Positions 1 to 6,422 of a DNA stretch of 13,607 nucleotides are shown here, piece after piece; within the stretch, counting starts at the first letter, position 1; the number at the start of each line of letters is the position of its first letter. Under the pieces are notes generated by a model. It did not search any database, was not told where the DNA came from, and was given only the letters and a program-made list of their open reading frames with translations. The position numbers and the translations under genes were made by a program. Source of the stretch: an uncultured Chloracidobacterium sp. Lineage in GTDB: Bacteria > Acidobacteriota > Blastocatellia > Pyrinomonadales > Pyrinomonadaceae. The stretch spans positions 1 to 13,607 of the forward strand of contig CALDGX010000030.1 of the NCBI GenBank assembly GCA_937941715.1, given 5' to 3'.

Positions 1-119
1 CGCTCCCGCCGGAACTTCGTAAGAAGTATCGAAAGAAGCGCGAACGGCATATTTTTCAGGTCGAACGGGCGTTGAAGGATTGGGACGGTTGGATTGAAGA
101 ATATTGCCGTTGCCTTTAG
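1..119 (+). CDS. 3' end of an unidentified protein gene (partial)
   Basis: Reading from base 3, the frame is open from the window edge to a TAG at 117-119. It encodes about 38 residues, beginning LPPELRKKYRKKRER and ending EEYCRCL. The stretch is rich in Lys, Arg and Glu and looks like a charged helix, which is why this frame is preferred over frame 1 (closed at 75) and frame 2 (closed at 21). The product is not recognised and most of the gene lies outside the window. The last residues and the stop codon are encoded by the left copy of the palindromic repeat (from 101), so the natural C-terminus was probably altered when that repeat arrived. The alternative is that this is a non-coding stretch open by chance. 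Confidence 0.5.
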   Translation, partial: LPPELRKKYRKKRERHIFQVERALKDWDGWIEEYCRCL

Positions 120-127
120 GCAACGGT
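101..127 (+). repeat. Left REP-like palindromic repeat (outer)
   Basis: The 8-bp arms CCGTTGCC (107-114) and GGCAACGG (119-126) form a perfect hairpin with a TTTA loop. The 27 bases 101-127 are the exact reverse complement of 628-654. The hairpin contains the TAG stop (117-119) of the preceding open frame. Confidence 0.85.
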
Positions 128-148
128 TTGGCTGGCAAGCAAATAACC

Positions 149-158
149 GGCTTTAGCC
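149..158 (+). repeat. Left inner palindrome (GGCT-TT-AGCC)
   Basis: This is a 4-bp stem with a TT loop, 22 bases inside the left outer hairpin and just before the transposase start. It is the reverse complement of the core at 595-604 on the other side of the gene. An adjacent CCCAACAA (157-164) has a reverse-complement counterpart, TTGTTGGG, at 613-620. Confidence 0.6.
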
Positions 159-171
159 CAACAACAAGCCT

Positions 172-600
172 ATGTCATATGTTCGCATCTGGGTTCATGT
201 TGTTTTCAGCACGAGAAACCACGAGCCTTACTTCACGAGCGAGATTCGTCGGCAATTGATCGAGCACATTCGTTTGAACTGCCGAGCGAAGGACATCTAT
301 CTTGATCGTATTGGAGGATGGTCTGAACACCTGCATTTGTTGATCTCGCTTGGCCGTGAACAGAACATCTCCAAGGTAGTGATGCTGATAAAAGGCGAGT
401 CTTCTCATTGGCTGAATCAGCAGAATTTCTTTAAGGGGAAGTTCTTTTGGCAGGATGATTATTTTGCTATTTCTGTTTCCGAGTCACTTATCGGAAAGGT
501 GCAGGATTACATTGAGCGTCAGGAAGACCATCACCGAGCTGTTCCTTTCAGCAAGGAGCTAGTACGGTTGGAGGATCTGACGAGAGAAAGTTGGGGCTAA
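172..600 (+). CDS. IS200/RAYT-type HUH (Y1) transposase
   Basis: This 142-residue protein belongs to the Y1_Tnp family of single-strand DNA nucleases, which cut and rejoin hairpin-bearing ends through a 5'-phosphotyrosine link. The HUH metal-binding motif is present as H53-L54-H55. The probable nucleophile is Y113 in QDYIERQEDHH, followed by the usual Gln (Q117) and an HH pair. The start is MSYVRIWVHVVFSTR, a typical opening for the family. Its length matches IS200-type TnpA (about 130-155 residues) better than classical gamma-proteobacterial RAYTs. No clear Shine-Dalgarno sequence precedes the ATG at 172, which suggests weak translation as in IS200. The TAA stop lies inside the inner right palindrome. 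No TnpB/IscB-type partner is present. The gene is intact, and it probably acts on the flanking repeats. Confidence 0.9.
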   Translation: MSYVRIWVHVVFSTRNHEPYFTSEIRRQLIEHIRLNCRAKDIYLDRIGGWSEHLHLLISLGREQNISKVVMLIKGESSHWLNQQNFFKGKFFWQDDYFAISVSESLIGKVQDYIERQEDHHRAVPFSKELVRLEDLTRESWG

Positions 601-606
601 AGCCCC
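593..606 (+). repeat. Right inner palindrome (GGGGCT-AA-AGCCCC)
   Basis: This perfect 6-bp stem with an AA loop overlaps the end of the transposase gene: the stop codon TAA is 598-600. Its core is the inverted counterpart of 149-158, with two extra G-C pairs. Confidence 0.65.
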
Positions 607-627
607 ATGACTTTGTTGGGAGTTCGT

Positions 628-654
628 ACCGTTGCCTAAAGGCAACGGCAATAT
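628..654 (-). repeat. Right REP-like palindromic repeat (outer)
   Basis: CCGTTGCC (629-636) and GGCAACGG (641-648) form an 8-bp hairpin with a TAAA loop. The 27 bases are the exact reverse complement of 101-127. The identity ends at base 627, where the sequences diverge. Confidence 0.85.
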
Positions 655-694
655 AGGACATAAGAAGGCAGATCTCATTGTTACGACAAGACTC

Positions 695-1432
695 ATGGAC
701 CCAACAACGATCTTGATCATTTGCGCGGTATTTTTCGTCGCGGTGCTGTATTCATCCGTCGGGCACGGCGGGGCGTCGGGCTATCTGGCGGTGATGGCGT
801 TTCTAGCGGTGGCACCCGAGGTGACACGGCCGACGGCGTTGCTGCTGAACCTTTTTGTCGCGACGATCGGGACGATACAATTCTGGCGTGCCGGTTATTT
901 CTCGTGGCGGCTGTTTTTGCCGTTTGCGGCCGGCTCGATACCGATGGCCCTTGTCGGCGGGATGATCCATTTACCGACGGAGGTTTACAAGATCGTCCTC
1001 GGCGGAGTGCTCTGCCTCGCGGCCGTGCGACTGGCGATCCATCTGAAAAGTGACGATCAGGTCAACGATCCGCCGTTGATCGCGTGCCTGCTGATCGGAG
1101 GGTTGATAGGGCTGCTTTCGGGAATGGTCGGCGTCGGCGGCGGCATATTTCTGACACCTATTTTGCTCCTGATGCATTGGTCCGAAGCACGGGTCGCGGC
1201 GGGAGTGTCGGTGTTGTTCATTCTGGTCAATTCGATCGCCGGCCTGGTCGGCCAGTTCGTAAAGGGATCGTTGAACGGGCTGCCGCCTGAGATTTGGGCA
1301 TGGATCGGCGTCGCCGTTGTCGGAGGCCTGATCGGGTCGACACTTGGCAGCAAGCGGTTCACATCGATGACGCTGCGGCGGGTTTTGGCGGTCGTGCTCC
1401 TTTTTGCCGGGATAAAGTTAATTTTGGTATAG
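695..1432 (+). CDS. TauE/SafE-family sulfite/anion exporter-like membrane protein
   Basis: This is a 245-residue polytopic inner-membrane protein of the TauE/SafE (formerly DUF81) family. The members studied are linked to export of sulfite, sulfoacetate or related anions; the substrate here is unknown. Two internally repeated signature segments are visible: GHGGASGYL (about 23-31) and GVGGGIFLTP (about 146-155), each in a hydrophobic half. About eight hydrophobic segments can be drawn, and a short charged loop near residues 117-126 separates the halves. The frame is open back to an ATG at 632, but that start lies inside the repeat hairpin and would add 21 polar residues. The ATG at 695 places the first membrane helix directly at the N-terminus and gives the normal family length. 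No good ribosome site is seen. Transcription could be affected by the mobile unit just upstream. Confidence 0.88.
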   Translation: MDPTTILIICAVFFVAVLYSSVGHGGASGYLAVMAFLAVAPEVTRPTALLLNLFVATIGTIQFWRAGYFSWRLFLPFAAGSIPMALVGGMIHLPTEVYKIVLGGVLCLAAVRLAIHLKSDDQVNDPPLIACLLIGGLIGLLSGMVGVGGGIFLTPILLLMHWSEARVAAGVSVLFILVNSIAGLVGQFVKGSLNGLPPEIWAWIGVAVVGGLIGSTLGSKRFTSMTLRRVLAVVLLFAGIKLILV

Positions 1433-1472
1433 GCAAATATTAACGGGATTTGGTAATCAAATAGTCGGCTCA

Positions 1473-2534
1473 ATGAAGGTACTAACCTCGACATTTATCC
1501 TGATCGCCGCGGCGGTTTGCGTTTCGGCCCAGTCCGGCCGAAATAAGCCCAGCGAAACGCCGACCCCGACGCCGCCGGCACGGTCGTCGGCCGGATATAT
1601 CCCGACCGAGGCAAAACTGCCGGCCGCGTCGCCGACTCCGACACCGAAGCCGAAGGACGATCCCGATATCATCAAGGTAGACTCGGCGCTCGTGCCGATC
1701 CCGGTTTCGGTCAATGACGCGTCCGGCAGGCCGGTCACCAATTTGAAACTCGCGGATTTTGAGCTAAAGGTCGACGGCCGATCGGTCGAGCTGAGCGAGC
1801 TTACGCGGTCAGAGTCGCCGATCCGCCTCGCAATGTTGTTTGATAATTCGTCGAGCGTGATGATCGCTCGTGAGTTTGAAAAGGAAGCCGCGGTAAGGTT
1901 TTTTCGGCGAGTGATCAGGCCGGACCGCGATCAGGCGGCACTATTTTCACTTTCGGATTATACCCGGCTTGAGCAGCCGCTGACGCGTGACGTATCGCTG
2001 CTCACACAGGCGATCGGGATGTTCCCTGAGCCGAAAGGGGCGACGGCACTTCTTGACGGAATTATCGAGGTCGCCGAATACCTTAAGGGCTCAGACGGGC
2101 GCCGCGTCGTGGTGATAGTCTCGGACGGCGAGGACACGTACAGTGACATCAAGACAACTCTTGAAACCGTGGTCAGGGTACTGCAGATCACCAATTGTCA
2201 GGTCTATGTTGTAAAGACCAAGGAATTTGAGAATTATAAGCGTACGGGGTTGCGGGGCGGCAATGCCAATATCCGGGCCCTGACGGCCGAGCGGCGGATG
2301 CTCGAACTTGCCGAGCAGACGGGCGGAGCGGTCTATTCACCTATCGATGAGGACGAGATGAACGCTGCCTTTGCCCAGATATCGGCGGACCTTTCGCAGC
2401 AGTATGTCCTTAGCTATTATCCCGACGACGAGGCCGATAAACGCGGCGCTTTTCGCAATATCACATTATCGCTAAAGGGCCGTCAGAATATGACCGTCCG
2501 TACGCGTAAGGGGTATTATGTCGGCGGAAAATGA
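1473..2534 (+). CDS. Secreted VWA-domain protein (VWFA-related Acidobacterial type)
   Basis: The 353 residues begin with a signal peptide (about 1-19, likely cut after CVSA), followed by a Thr-Pro-rich linker with two TPTPTP-like runs (about 29-63). A small beta-rich segment comes next (about 68-105, with VPIPVSVNDASGRPV), then the VWA domain (about 115-310). The metal-ion-dependent adhesion site is complete: D124-N-S-S-S128 (DxSxS), T191 in GATALLDG and D218 in SDGED. The protein is therefore expected to bind a divalent cation and an extracellular protein partner; the partner is unknown. This layout is characteristic of the VWFA-related domain family expanded in Acidobacteria. The stop codon lies inside the next gene, giving a 17-base overlap with the recombinase, so the two are probably cotranscribed and translationally linked. 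A related gene starts at 13151. Confidence 0.88.
   Translation: MKVLTSTFILIAAAVCVSAQSGRNKPSETPTPTPPARSSAGYIPTEAKLPAASPTPTPKPKDDPDIIKVDSALVPIPVSVNDASGRPVTNLKLADFELKVDGRSVELSELTRSESPIRLAMLFDNSSSVMIAREFEKEAAVRFFRRVIRPDRDQAALFSLSDYTRLEQPLTRDVSLLTQAIGMFPEPKGATALLDGIIEVAEYLKGSDGRRVVVIVSDGEDTYSDIKTTLETVVRVLQITNCQVYVVKTKEFENYKRTGLRGGNANIRALTAERRMLELAEQTGGAVYSPIDEDEMNAAFAQISADLSQQYVLSYYPDDEADKRGAFRNITLSLKGRQNMTVRTRKGYYVGGK
2508..2513 (+). promoter_or_regulatory. Shine-Dalgarno (AAGGGG) for the Xer recombinase
   Basis: AAGGGG lies four bases before the ATG at 2518, within the end of the VWA reading frame. It supports the start at 2518 over the in-frame ATG at 2539 and points to coupled translation. 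Confidence 0.5.
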
Positions 2535-3450
2535 TGTAATGCTTGACGACCACCTCGCACAATTTCTTCAGCATTTGAAGTATGAGCGCAATCTGAGCCC
2601 GCATACGCTCAGAAACTACGCCAGCGACCTCGAGCAGTTTCGTGACCATCTTTTTCGCGTCGAGCGGCGGTCCGACATCCCGGTCGAGCAGATCGACCGC
2701 CTGACCATACGCGAGTGGATGGCGGGTCTGCACGAGGATCACAAAAAGACATCGGTCGCCCGAAAGCTGGCCAGTCTCCGCACGTTTTTTCAATTTCTCG
2801 TCCGCGAGGGCAAGCTTGAGGCCAATCCGGCGAAGCTCGTCGCGACCCCGCGTATCGAAAGGAAACTGCCGAATCACCTATCGATGGAGGACGCTGTCCG
2901 GTTTATCGAGACACCGGACATCAATACCGACCTCGGCCGCCGCGACCGGGCGATACTTGAATTTCTCTACGCCACGGGCATACGTGTCGGCGAACTCGTC
3001 AGCATTGACCTGGCCGACATTGATTTTCGCGAACGCATGGTCCGCGTCACCGGCAAACGTAAGAAGCAGAGGATAGTGCCGTTCGGCGAGCCCGCCCTCC
3101 AGGCATTAATGCTCTATCTGGATAAGACACGGCCCGTTTTTTTGAGTGAATGCCGGCCGGCGGCTCGGGACGCCAACGCGGTATTCCTGCATCGCCGCGG
3201 CGGCCGGTTGACGACCCGCAGCGTCGGCCGAATGATCGACAAATATATCAGGCTGTGTGCCGACATTCACGACATTTCGCCGCACAGCCTGCGTCATACG
3301 TTTGCCACGCACCTGCTTGATCAGGGGGCTGACCTCCGCGATATCCAGGAGCTGCTCGGGCACGCAAGACTTTCGACGACACAGATCTACACACAGGTTT
3401 CGATGGAAAAGATGATCGAGGTGTATGATAAGGCTCATCCGAAGGCGTAG
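2518..3450 (+). CDS. xerC: Tyrosine recombinase XerC/XerD
   Basis: This 310-residue site-specific tyrosine recombinase is of the size and layout of the Xer proteins, which resolve chromosome dimers at dif. The N-terminal SAM-like core-binding domain spans about 10-95 (LKYERNLSPHTLRNYASDL). The catalytic domain follows (about 115-305) with all expected residues: R156 in GIRVGEL, K180 in VTGK, H256 and R259 in SPHSLRHTFATHLL, H282 in LLGHA and nucleophile Y291 in QIYTQVS. The C-terminal EVYDKAHPKA resembles the XerC ending (VYDxAHPRA), but XerD proteins of some phyla end similarly, so the C/D choice is uncertain. No phage or integron genes are nearby, so a housekeeping role is likelier than an integrase. 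The start overlaps the upstream VWA gene by 17 bases. Confidence 0.9.
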   Translation: MSAENDVMLDDHLAQFLQHLKYERNLSPHTLRNYASDLEQFRDHLFRVERRSDIPVEQIDRLTIREWMAGLHEDHKKTSVARKLASLRTFFQFLVREGKLEANPAKLVATPRIERKLPNHLSMEDAVRFIETPDINTDLGRRDRAILEFLYATGIRVGELVSIDLADIDFRERMVRVTGKRKKQRIVPFGEPALQALMLYLDKTRPVFLSECRPAARDANAVFLHRRGGRLTTRSVGRMIDKYIRLCADIHDISPHSLRHTFATHLLDQGADLRDIQELLGHARLSTTQIYTQVSMEKMIEVYDKAHPKA

Positions 3451-3455
3451 ATCGC

Positions 3456-3478
3456 CGGACAGACGAACCGTTTGTCCG
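3456..3478 (+). terminator. Hairpin after xerC, possible terminator
   Basis: CGGACAGACG and CGTTTGTCCG pair over 10 positions, one of them a G-T wobble, around an AAC loop just after the xerC stop. The downstream T run is weak and distant (GTTTCT from about 3488), so intrinsic termination is possible but not convincing. It may separate the VWA-xerC pair from the peptidase gene. Confidence 0.4.
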
Positions 3479-3534
3479 CCGGCTCGCGTTTCTACTAATA
3501 TTCAATGAAGATCCGCTTGTTTTTATTCAAAGAT

Positions 3535-5802
3535 ATGAAAAAGATCCACTGGTTGTTAATGTTGCTGATCGCCGTCTCGCCGGCGGCTTACGCCCAGAAC
3601 AAATTGCTCACGCTCGATGATATTTTTAGCCCCGACCCGGCGAAAAGAGTGCGGTTCGGCGGCACGCCGACCTCGGTGCAGTGGTCGCCCGACGGCAAGT
3701 CGTTCAAGCAGGTCATTGGCGGCCGTTTGATGCGGGTCGACGCGGTGAGCGGCCGGACGGCGCCGTACTACGATTCCGGAGCCCTCGCGGCGGCACTGGT
3801 AAAAGCAGGCGTTAAGACCGACCAGGCAAATGCGATCGCCGGGTCGCCGTTCGTTCAGTTCAACGAGGCGGAGACGGCCATCCTCATCAACAACGCCAAC
3901 GATCTTTGGTACTACGATATCGGGACGGCAACGCTCAAACGCCTGACGAACGGCCGCGACGAAGAGTTGGAGGCCGATTTCAGCCCGGACGGCAGATTCG
4001 TGAGCTTTGTCCGCGGCAACAACCTGTACGTCGTCGATATCGCCAAGGTGGACGAAAAGCAGCTTACGCGTGACGGACGCGTGGGCGACAAACCGATCTA
4101 CAACGGCTATCTCGACTGGGTCTATGAGGAGGAACTCTACGGCCGCGGCCAGAAGCGCGGATATTGGTGGTCGCCGGACTCGAAACGGATAGCATTCCTG
4201 AGACTGGACGAATCGCCGGTGCCGAAATTTATCATCCCCGACGACGTGCCGAACGGCCAGAACGTCGAAATGACCTATTATCCAAAGGCGGGCGACCCTA
4301 ACCCGATCGTCAAACTCGGGGTCGCCGATATTTCAAGATCGACGTTCGTGCCCAACCCGGGCCGGATACCAAAGATCGGCGAACGCCTGCCGCCGTCGCT
4401 GCTTCGGTTTGGCGACACGGTCAAATTTGCCGATCTGTCGGCTTATAAGCCCGACGATCTGCTGATCGCGCGCGTGATGTGGTCAAATGACAGCAGTGCC
4501 GTTATCTTTCAGGCGCTCAATCGCGAACAAACGTATCTCGACCTCAATGCGATGCAGGCCGACGGCAAGGTCGAGCGGTTTATGCAGGAAACGTCGCCGG
4601 CCTGGGTCGAGGTGTATGACAATCCGATCCAGCTCAAGGGCAGCGGCGAAGTGGTGTGGCAATCGGCCCGTAACGGCTGGCGCCATATCTATCTGCTTAA
4701 CGGCCGCGGACAGGTAGTTCGTCAGTTGACCAACGGAAAGTGGGAGGTGCGTTCGCTCTACGGCGTCGATGAAAAGAACGGATATGTCTATTTTTCGGCG
4801 ACAAAGGACAGCCACATCGCCGAAAACATCTATCGCGTCAGCCTGAGCGGCGGCGAGGTCGAACGGGTCAGCCGCGGTGACGGCTGGCATACGGCGTCAT
4901 TCAACTCGACCTTTACCCATTATTTTGAAAATTGGAGCGACGCGAGCACGCCGTGGCAGACACGGCTCTATCGGGCGGACGGTTCGCTTGAACGGATCAT
5001 CAACGAAAATAAGGTCGACGCACTCGGCGAGTATCGTCTAAGCCGGCCCGAATTTCTAAAGGTCAAGACCCGCGACGGATTTGAAATGGAGACGATGATG
5101 ATCAAGCCGCCCGATTTTGACCCGAACAAGAAATATCCCGTTTTTCAGTTCACATATTCGGGACCGCACGCTCCGTCGGTGGCCGATCGCTGGGGCGGCA
5201 ACCGCTATATGTGGTTTCAGATGCTGGCCCAAAAGGGCTATATCATCTGGGTCTGCGATAACCGCTCGGCCAGCGGCAAGGGTGAAGAATCGGTCTGGCC
5301 GGTGTACAAGCGTCTGGGCGAACTCGAACTGCGCGACCTCGAGGACGGGCTGAATTATCTCAGATCGCAGCCGTACATCGACGGCGAACGGATCGGCCTG
5401 CACGGCTGGAGCTTTGGCGGATTTATGACCAGCTACGCACTGACGCACAGCAAGTCGTTCAAGATAGGGATCGCCGGCGGGACGGTTTCTGATTGGCGAC
5501 TGTACGATTCGATCTACACCGAGCGGTATATGCTCACGCCGCAGAATAATCCCGCCGGGTATGACGGCGCAGCGGTCACCAAAGCGGCCAGGAACCTCTC
5601 GGGCAAACTGCTGCTTATCCACGGAATGATGGACGACAACGTCCATATGCAGAACACGACCCAACTCGTTTTCGAACTGCAAAAGGCCGACAAGCAGTTC
5701 GATCTGATGCTCTACCCGACCCAACGCCACGGCGTCCAAAATCCGCAGCAGGTAAAGCACTGGTACACGATGATGACGGATTTTGTTTTGAAGAATCTGT
5801 AG
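3535..5802 (+). CDS. Secreted S9B (dipeptidyl peptidase IV-like) serine peptidase
   Basis: This 755-residue prolyl-oligopeptidase-family enzyme is expected to release N-terminal Xaa-Pro or Xaa-Ala dipeptides outside the cytoplasm. A signal peptide (MKKIHWLLMLLIAVSPAAYA, cut before QN) favours the ATG at 3535. The in-frame ATG at 3505 would add ten residues, and neither start has a clear ribosome site. The N-terminal part (about 30-480) is the DPP-IV beta-propeller. It carries DWVYEEE (about 194-200), whose Glu pair anchors the substrate amino group and marks subfamily S9B. The alpha/beta-hydrolase domain (about 500-755) has the triad Ser626 in GWSFGG, Asp700 in GMMDDNVH and His732 in QRHG. 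The Asp-His spacing of 32 equals that of human DPP4. Nothing is missing. A role in peptide scavenging is inferred. The gene ends five bases before the convergent mocA-like gene. Confidence 0.92.
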   Translation: MKKIHWLLMLLIAVSPAAYAQNKLLTLDDIFSPDPAKRVRFGGTPTSVQWSPDGKSFKQVIGGRLMRVDAVSGRTAPYYDSGALAAALVKAGVKTDQANAIAGSPFVQFNEAETAILINNANDLWYYDIGTATLKRLTNGRDEELEADFSPDGRFVSFVRGNNLYVVDIAKVDEKQLTRDGRVGDKPIYNGYLDWVYEEELYGRGQKRGYWWSPDSKRIAFLRLDESPVPKFIIPDDVPNGQNVEMTYYPKAGDPNPIVKLGVADISRSTFVPNPGRIPKIGERLPPSLLRFGDTVKFADLSAYKPDDLLIARVMWSNDSSAVIFQALNREQTYLDLNAMQADGKVERFMQETSPAWVEVYDNPIQLKGSGEVVWQSARNGWRHIYLLNGRGQVVRQLTNGKWEVRSLYGVDEKNGYVYFSATKDSHIAENIYRVSLSGGEVERVSRGDGWHTASFNSTFTHYFENWSDASTPWQTRLYRADGSLERIINENKVDALGEYRLSRPEFLKVKTRDGFEMETMMIKPPDFDPNKKYPVFQFTYSGPHAPSVADRWGGNRYMWFQMLAQKGYIIWVCDNRSASGKGEESVWPVYKRLGELELRDLEDGLNYLRSQPYIDGERIGLHGWSFGGFMTSYALTHSKSFKIGIAGGTVSDWRLYDSIYTERYMLTPQNNPAGYDGAAVTKAARNLSGKLLLIHGMMDDNVHMQNTTQLVFELQKADKQFDLMLYPTQRHGVQNPQQVKHWYTMMTDFVLKNL

Positions 5803-5807
5803 GCTAT

Positions 5808-6422
5808 TCAGGCCATGTTCAAGCGGTCAGCGTCATCGGGCGTATCGATGTCGATGGCCGCTGTTTCGATTGTGACGGTGCGGACGTCGTCGGGGCGGCT
5901 GCGGATGATCCGTCGGGCGCCTTTGTCGCCGTCCAGACCGAGAAGTTCTCCAAAAACAGCTTTCGAAAAGAGTGCGGGCACGCCGACGATGCCGCCGTAG
6001 CGGGCGGCTACGATCGGCGAGGTTGTGGTGATAAATTCCGTGATCAGACTGTCGATATCGGCCGCCGTGACGAGCGGCTGATCACATAGTGCGATGATGA
6101 TGGCGTCAAGGTCGGGCTCGTTCCCGAGCAGATGCTGCAGGCCGGATCGGATCGAGGAACCCATACCTGTCTGCCATTCGCCGTTCGCGCAAACGCCGAC
6201 CGGCAGGTCGGCCACCTCGTAGGCTGAGCGATCGGTCTCGGCACCGAGAACGACGACGATCGGGCGGCATAATGAGTTTGTCAGAGTGTCGGCAGCGATG
6301 CGTATAAGAGATCTGCCCTGAAACTGCAAAAGCTGTTTGGGTTTACCGAGCCGGCTTGATCCGCCCGCGGCGAGCAGAATGCCGCCGATCTTCAAGTTCG
6401 ATTCAGATCTGCTGTCGGTCAT
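5808..6422 (-). CDS. mocA: MocA-like molybdenum cofactor cytidylyl/nucleotidyltransferase
   Basis: This 204-residue cytoplasmic MobA-like NTP transferase is most like MocA, which converts Mo-molybdopterin to the cytosine dinucleotide form used by xanthine dehydrogenase-family enzymes. Visible motifs are the nucleotide-binding loop LAAGGSSRLGKPKQLL (17-32), CDQP (113-116, metal/nucleotide site), GVPALFSKAVF (about 147-157), GDKGAR (about 165-170) and DIDTPDD (191-197). The chosen ATG at 6422 has AGGG eight bases upstream (6431-6434) and overlaps the end of xdhC by 20 bases. A start at 6458 would add 12 residues but lacks a ribosome site. It is the last gene of the molybdenum operon, which supports the MocA role; CTP rather than GTP specificity is inferred. 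It converges with the peptidase gene across five bases, with no terminator seen. Confidence 0.85.
   Translation of the reverse strand: MTDSRSESNLKIGGILLAAGGSSRLGKPKQLLQFQGRSLIRIAADTLTNSLCRPIVVVLGAETDRSAYEVADLPVGVCANGEWQTGMGSSIRSGLQHLLGNEPDLDAIIIALCDQPLVTAADIDSLITEFITTTSPIVAARYGGIVGVPALFSKAVFGELLGLDGDKGARRIIRSRPDDVRTVTIETAAIDIDTPDDADRLNMA

Larger units (their letters stand above)
101..654 (+). mobile_element. IS200/REP-type element: Y1 transposase enclosed by inverted palindromic repeats
   Basis: A small HUH transposase gene (172-600) lies between two exact 27-bp repeats in opposite orientation, 101-127 and 628-654. An inner pair of palindromes with a GGCTTTAGCC/GGCTAAAGCC core sits at 149-158 and 593-606. 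Hairpins flanking a Y1 transposase are expected both for IS200/IS605 elements and for REP-associated tyrosine transposases (RAYTs). The bounds given are the outer ends of the perfect repeat. True cleavage sites cannot be set from one copy, and no target duplication is expected for this family. The gene is visibly lower in G+C than its neighbours, which fits acquired DNA. Confidence 0.7.

Noticed and set aside
1..75. Frame-1 reading of the left edge as the partial gene
   Set aside because: It closes at TGA 73-75 and gives a less protein-like Arg/Ser-rich string. Frame 3 stays open to the repeat with a coherent charged-helix composition.
1560..1660. Repetitive C/G-rich ACGCCGAC-like stretch considered as a DNA repeat array
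   Set aside because: It encodes the Thr-Pro linker of the VWA protein. The repetition is explained by the protein sequence and is irregular at DNA level.
2518..3450. Tyrosine recombinase considered as a phage, island or integron integrase
   Set aside because: Size and C-terminal VYDKAHPKA are typical of housekeeping XerC/D. No tRNA, attachment repeats, gene cassettes or phage genes are nearby.
5056..5760. Minus-strand open frame (234 codons) opposite the S9B peptidase catalytic domain
   Set aside because: It lies wholly antisense to a region carrying an intact Ser-Asp-His triad and has no motif or ribosome site of its own.
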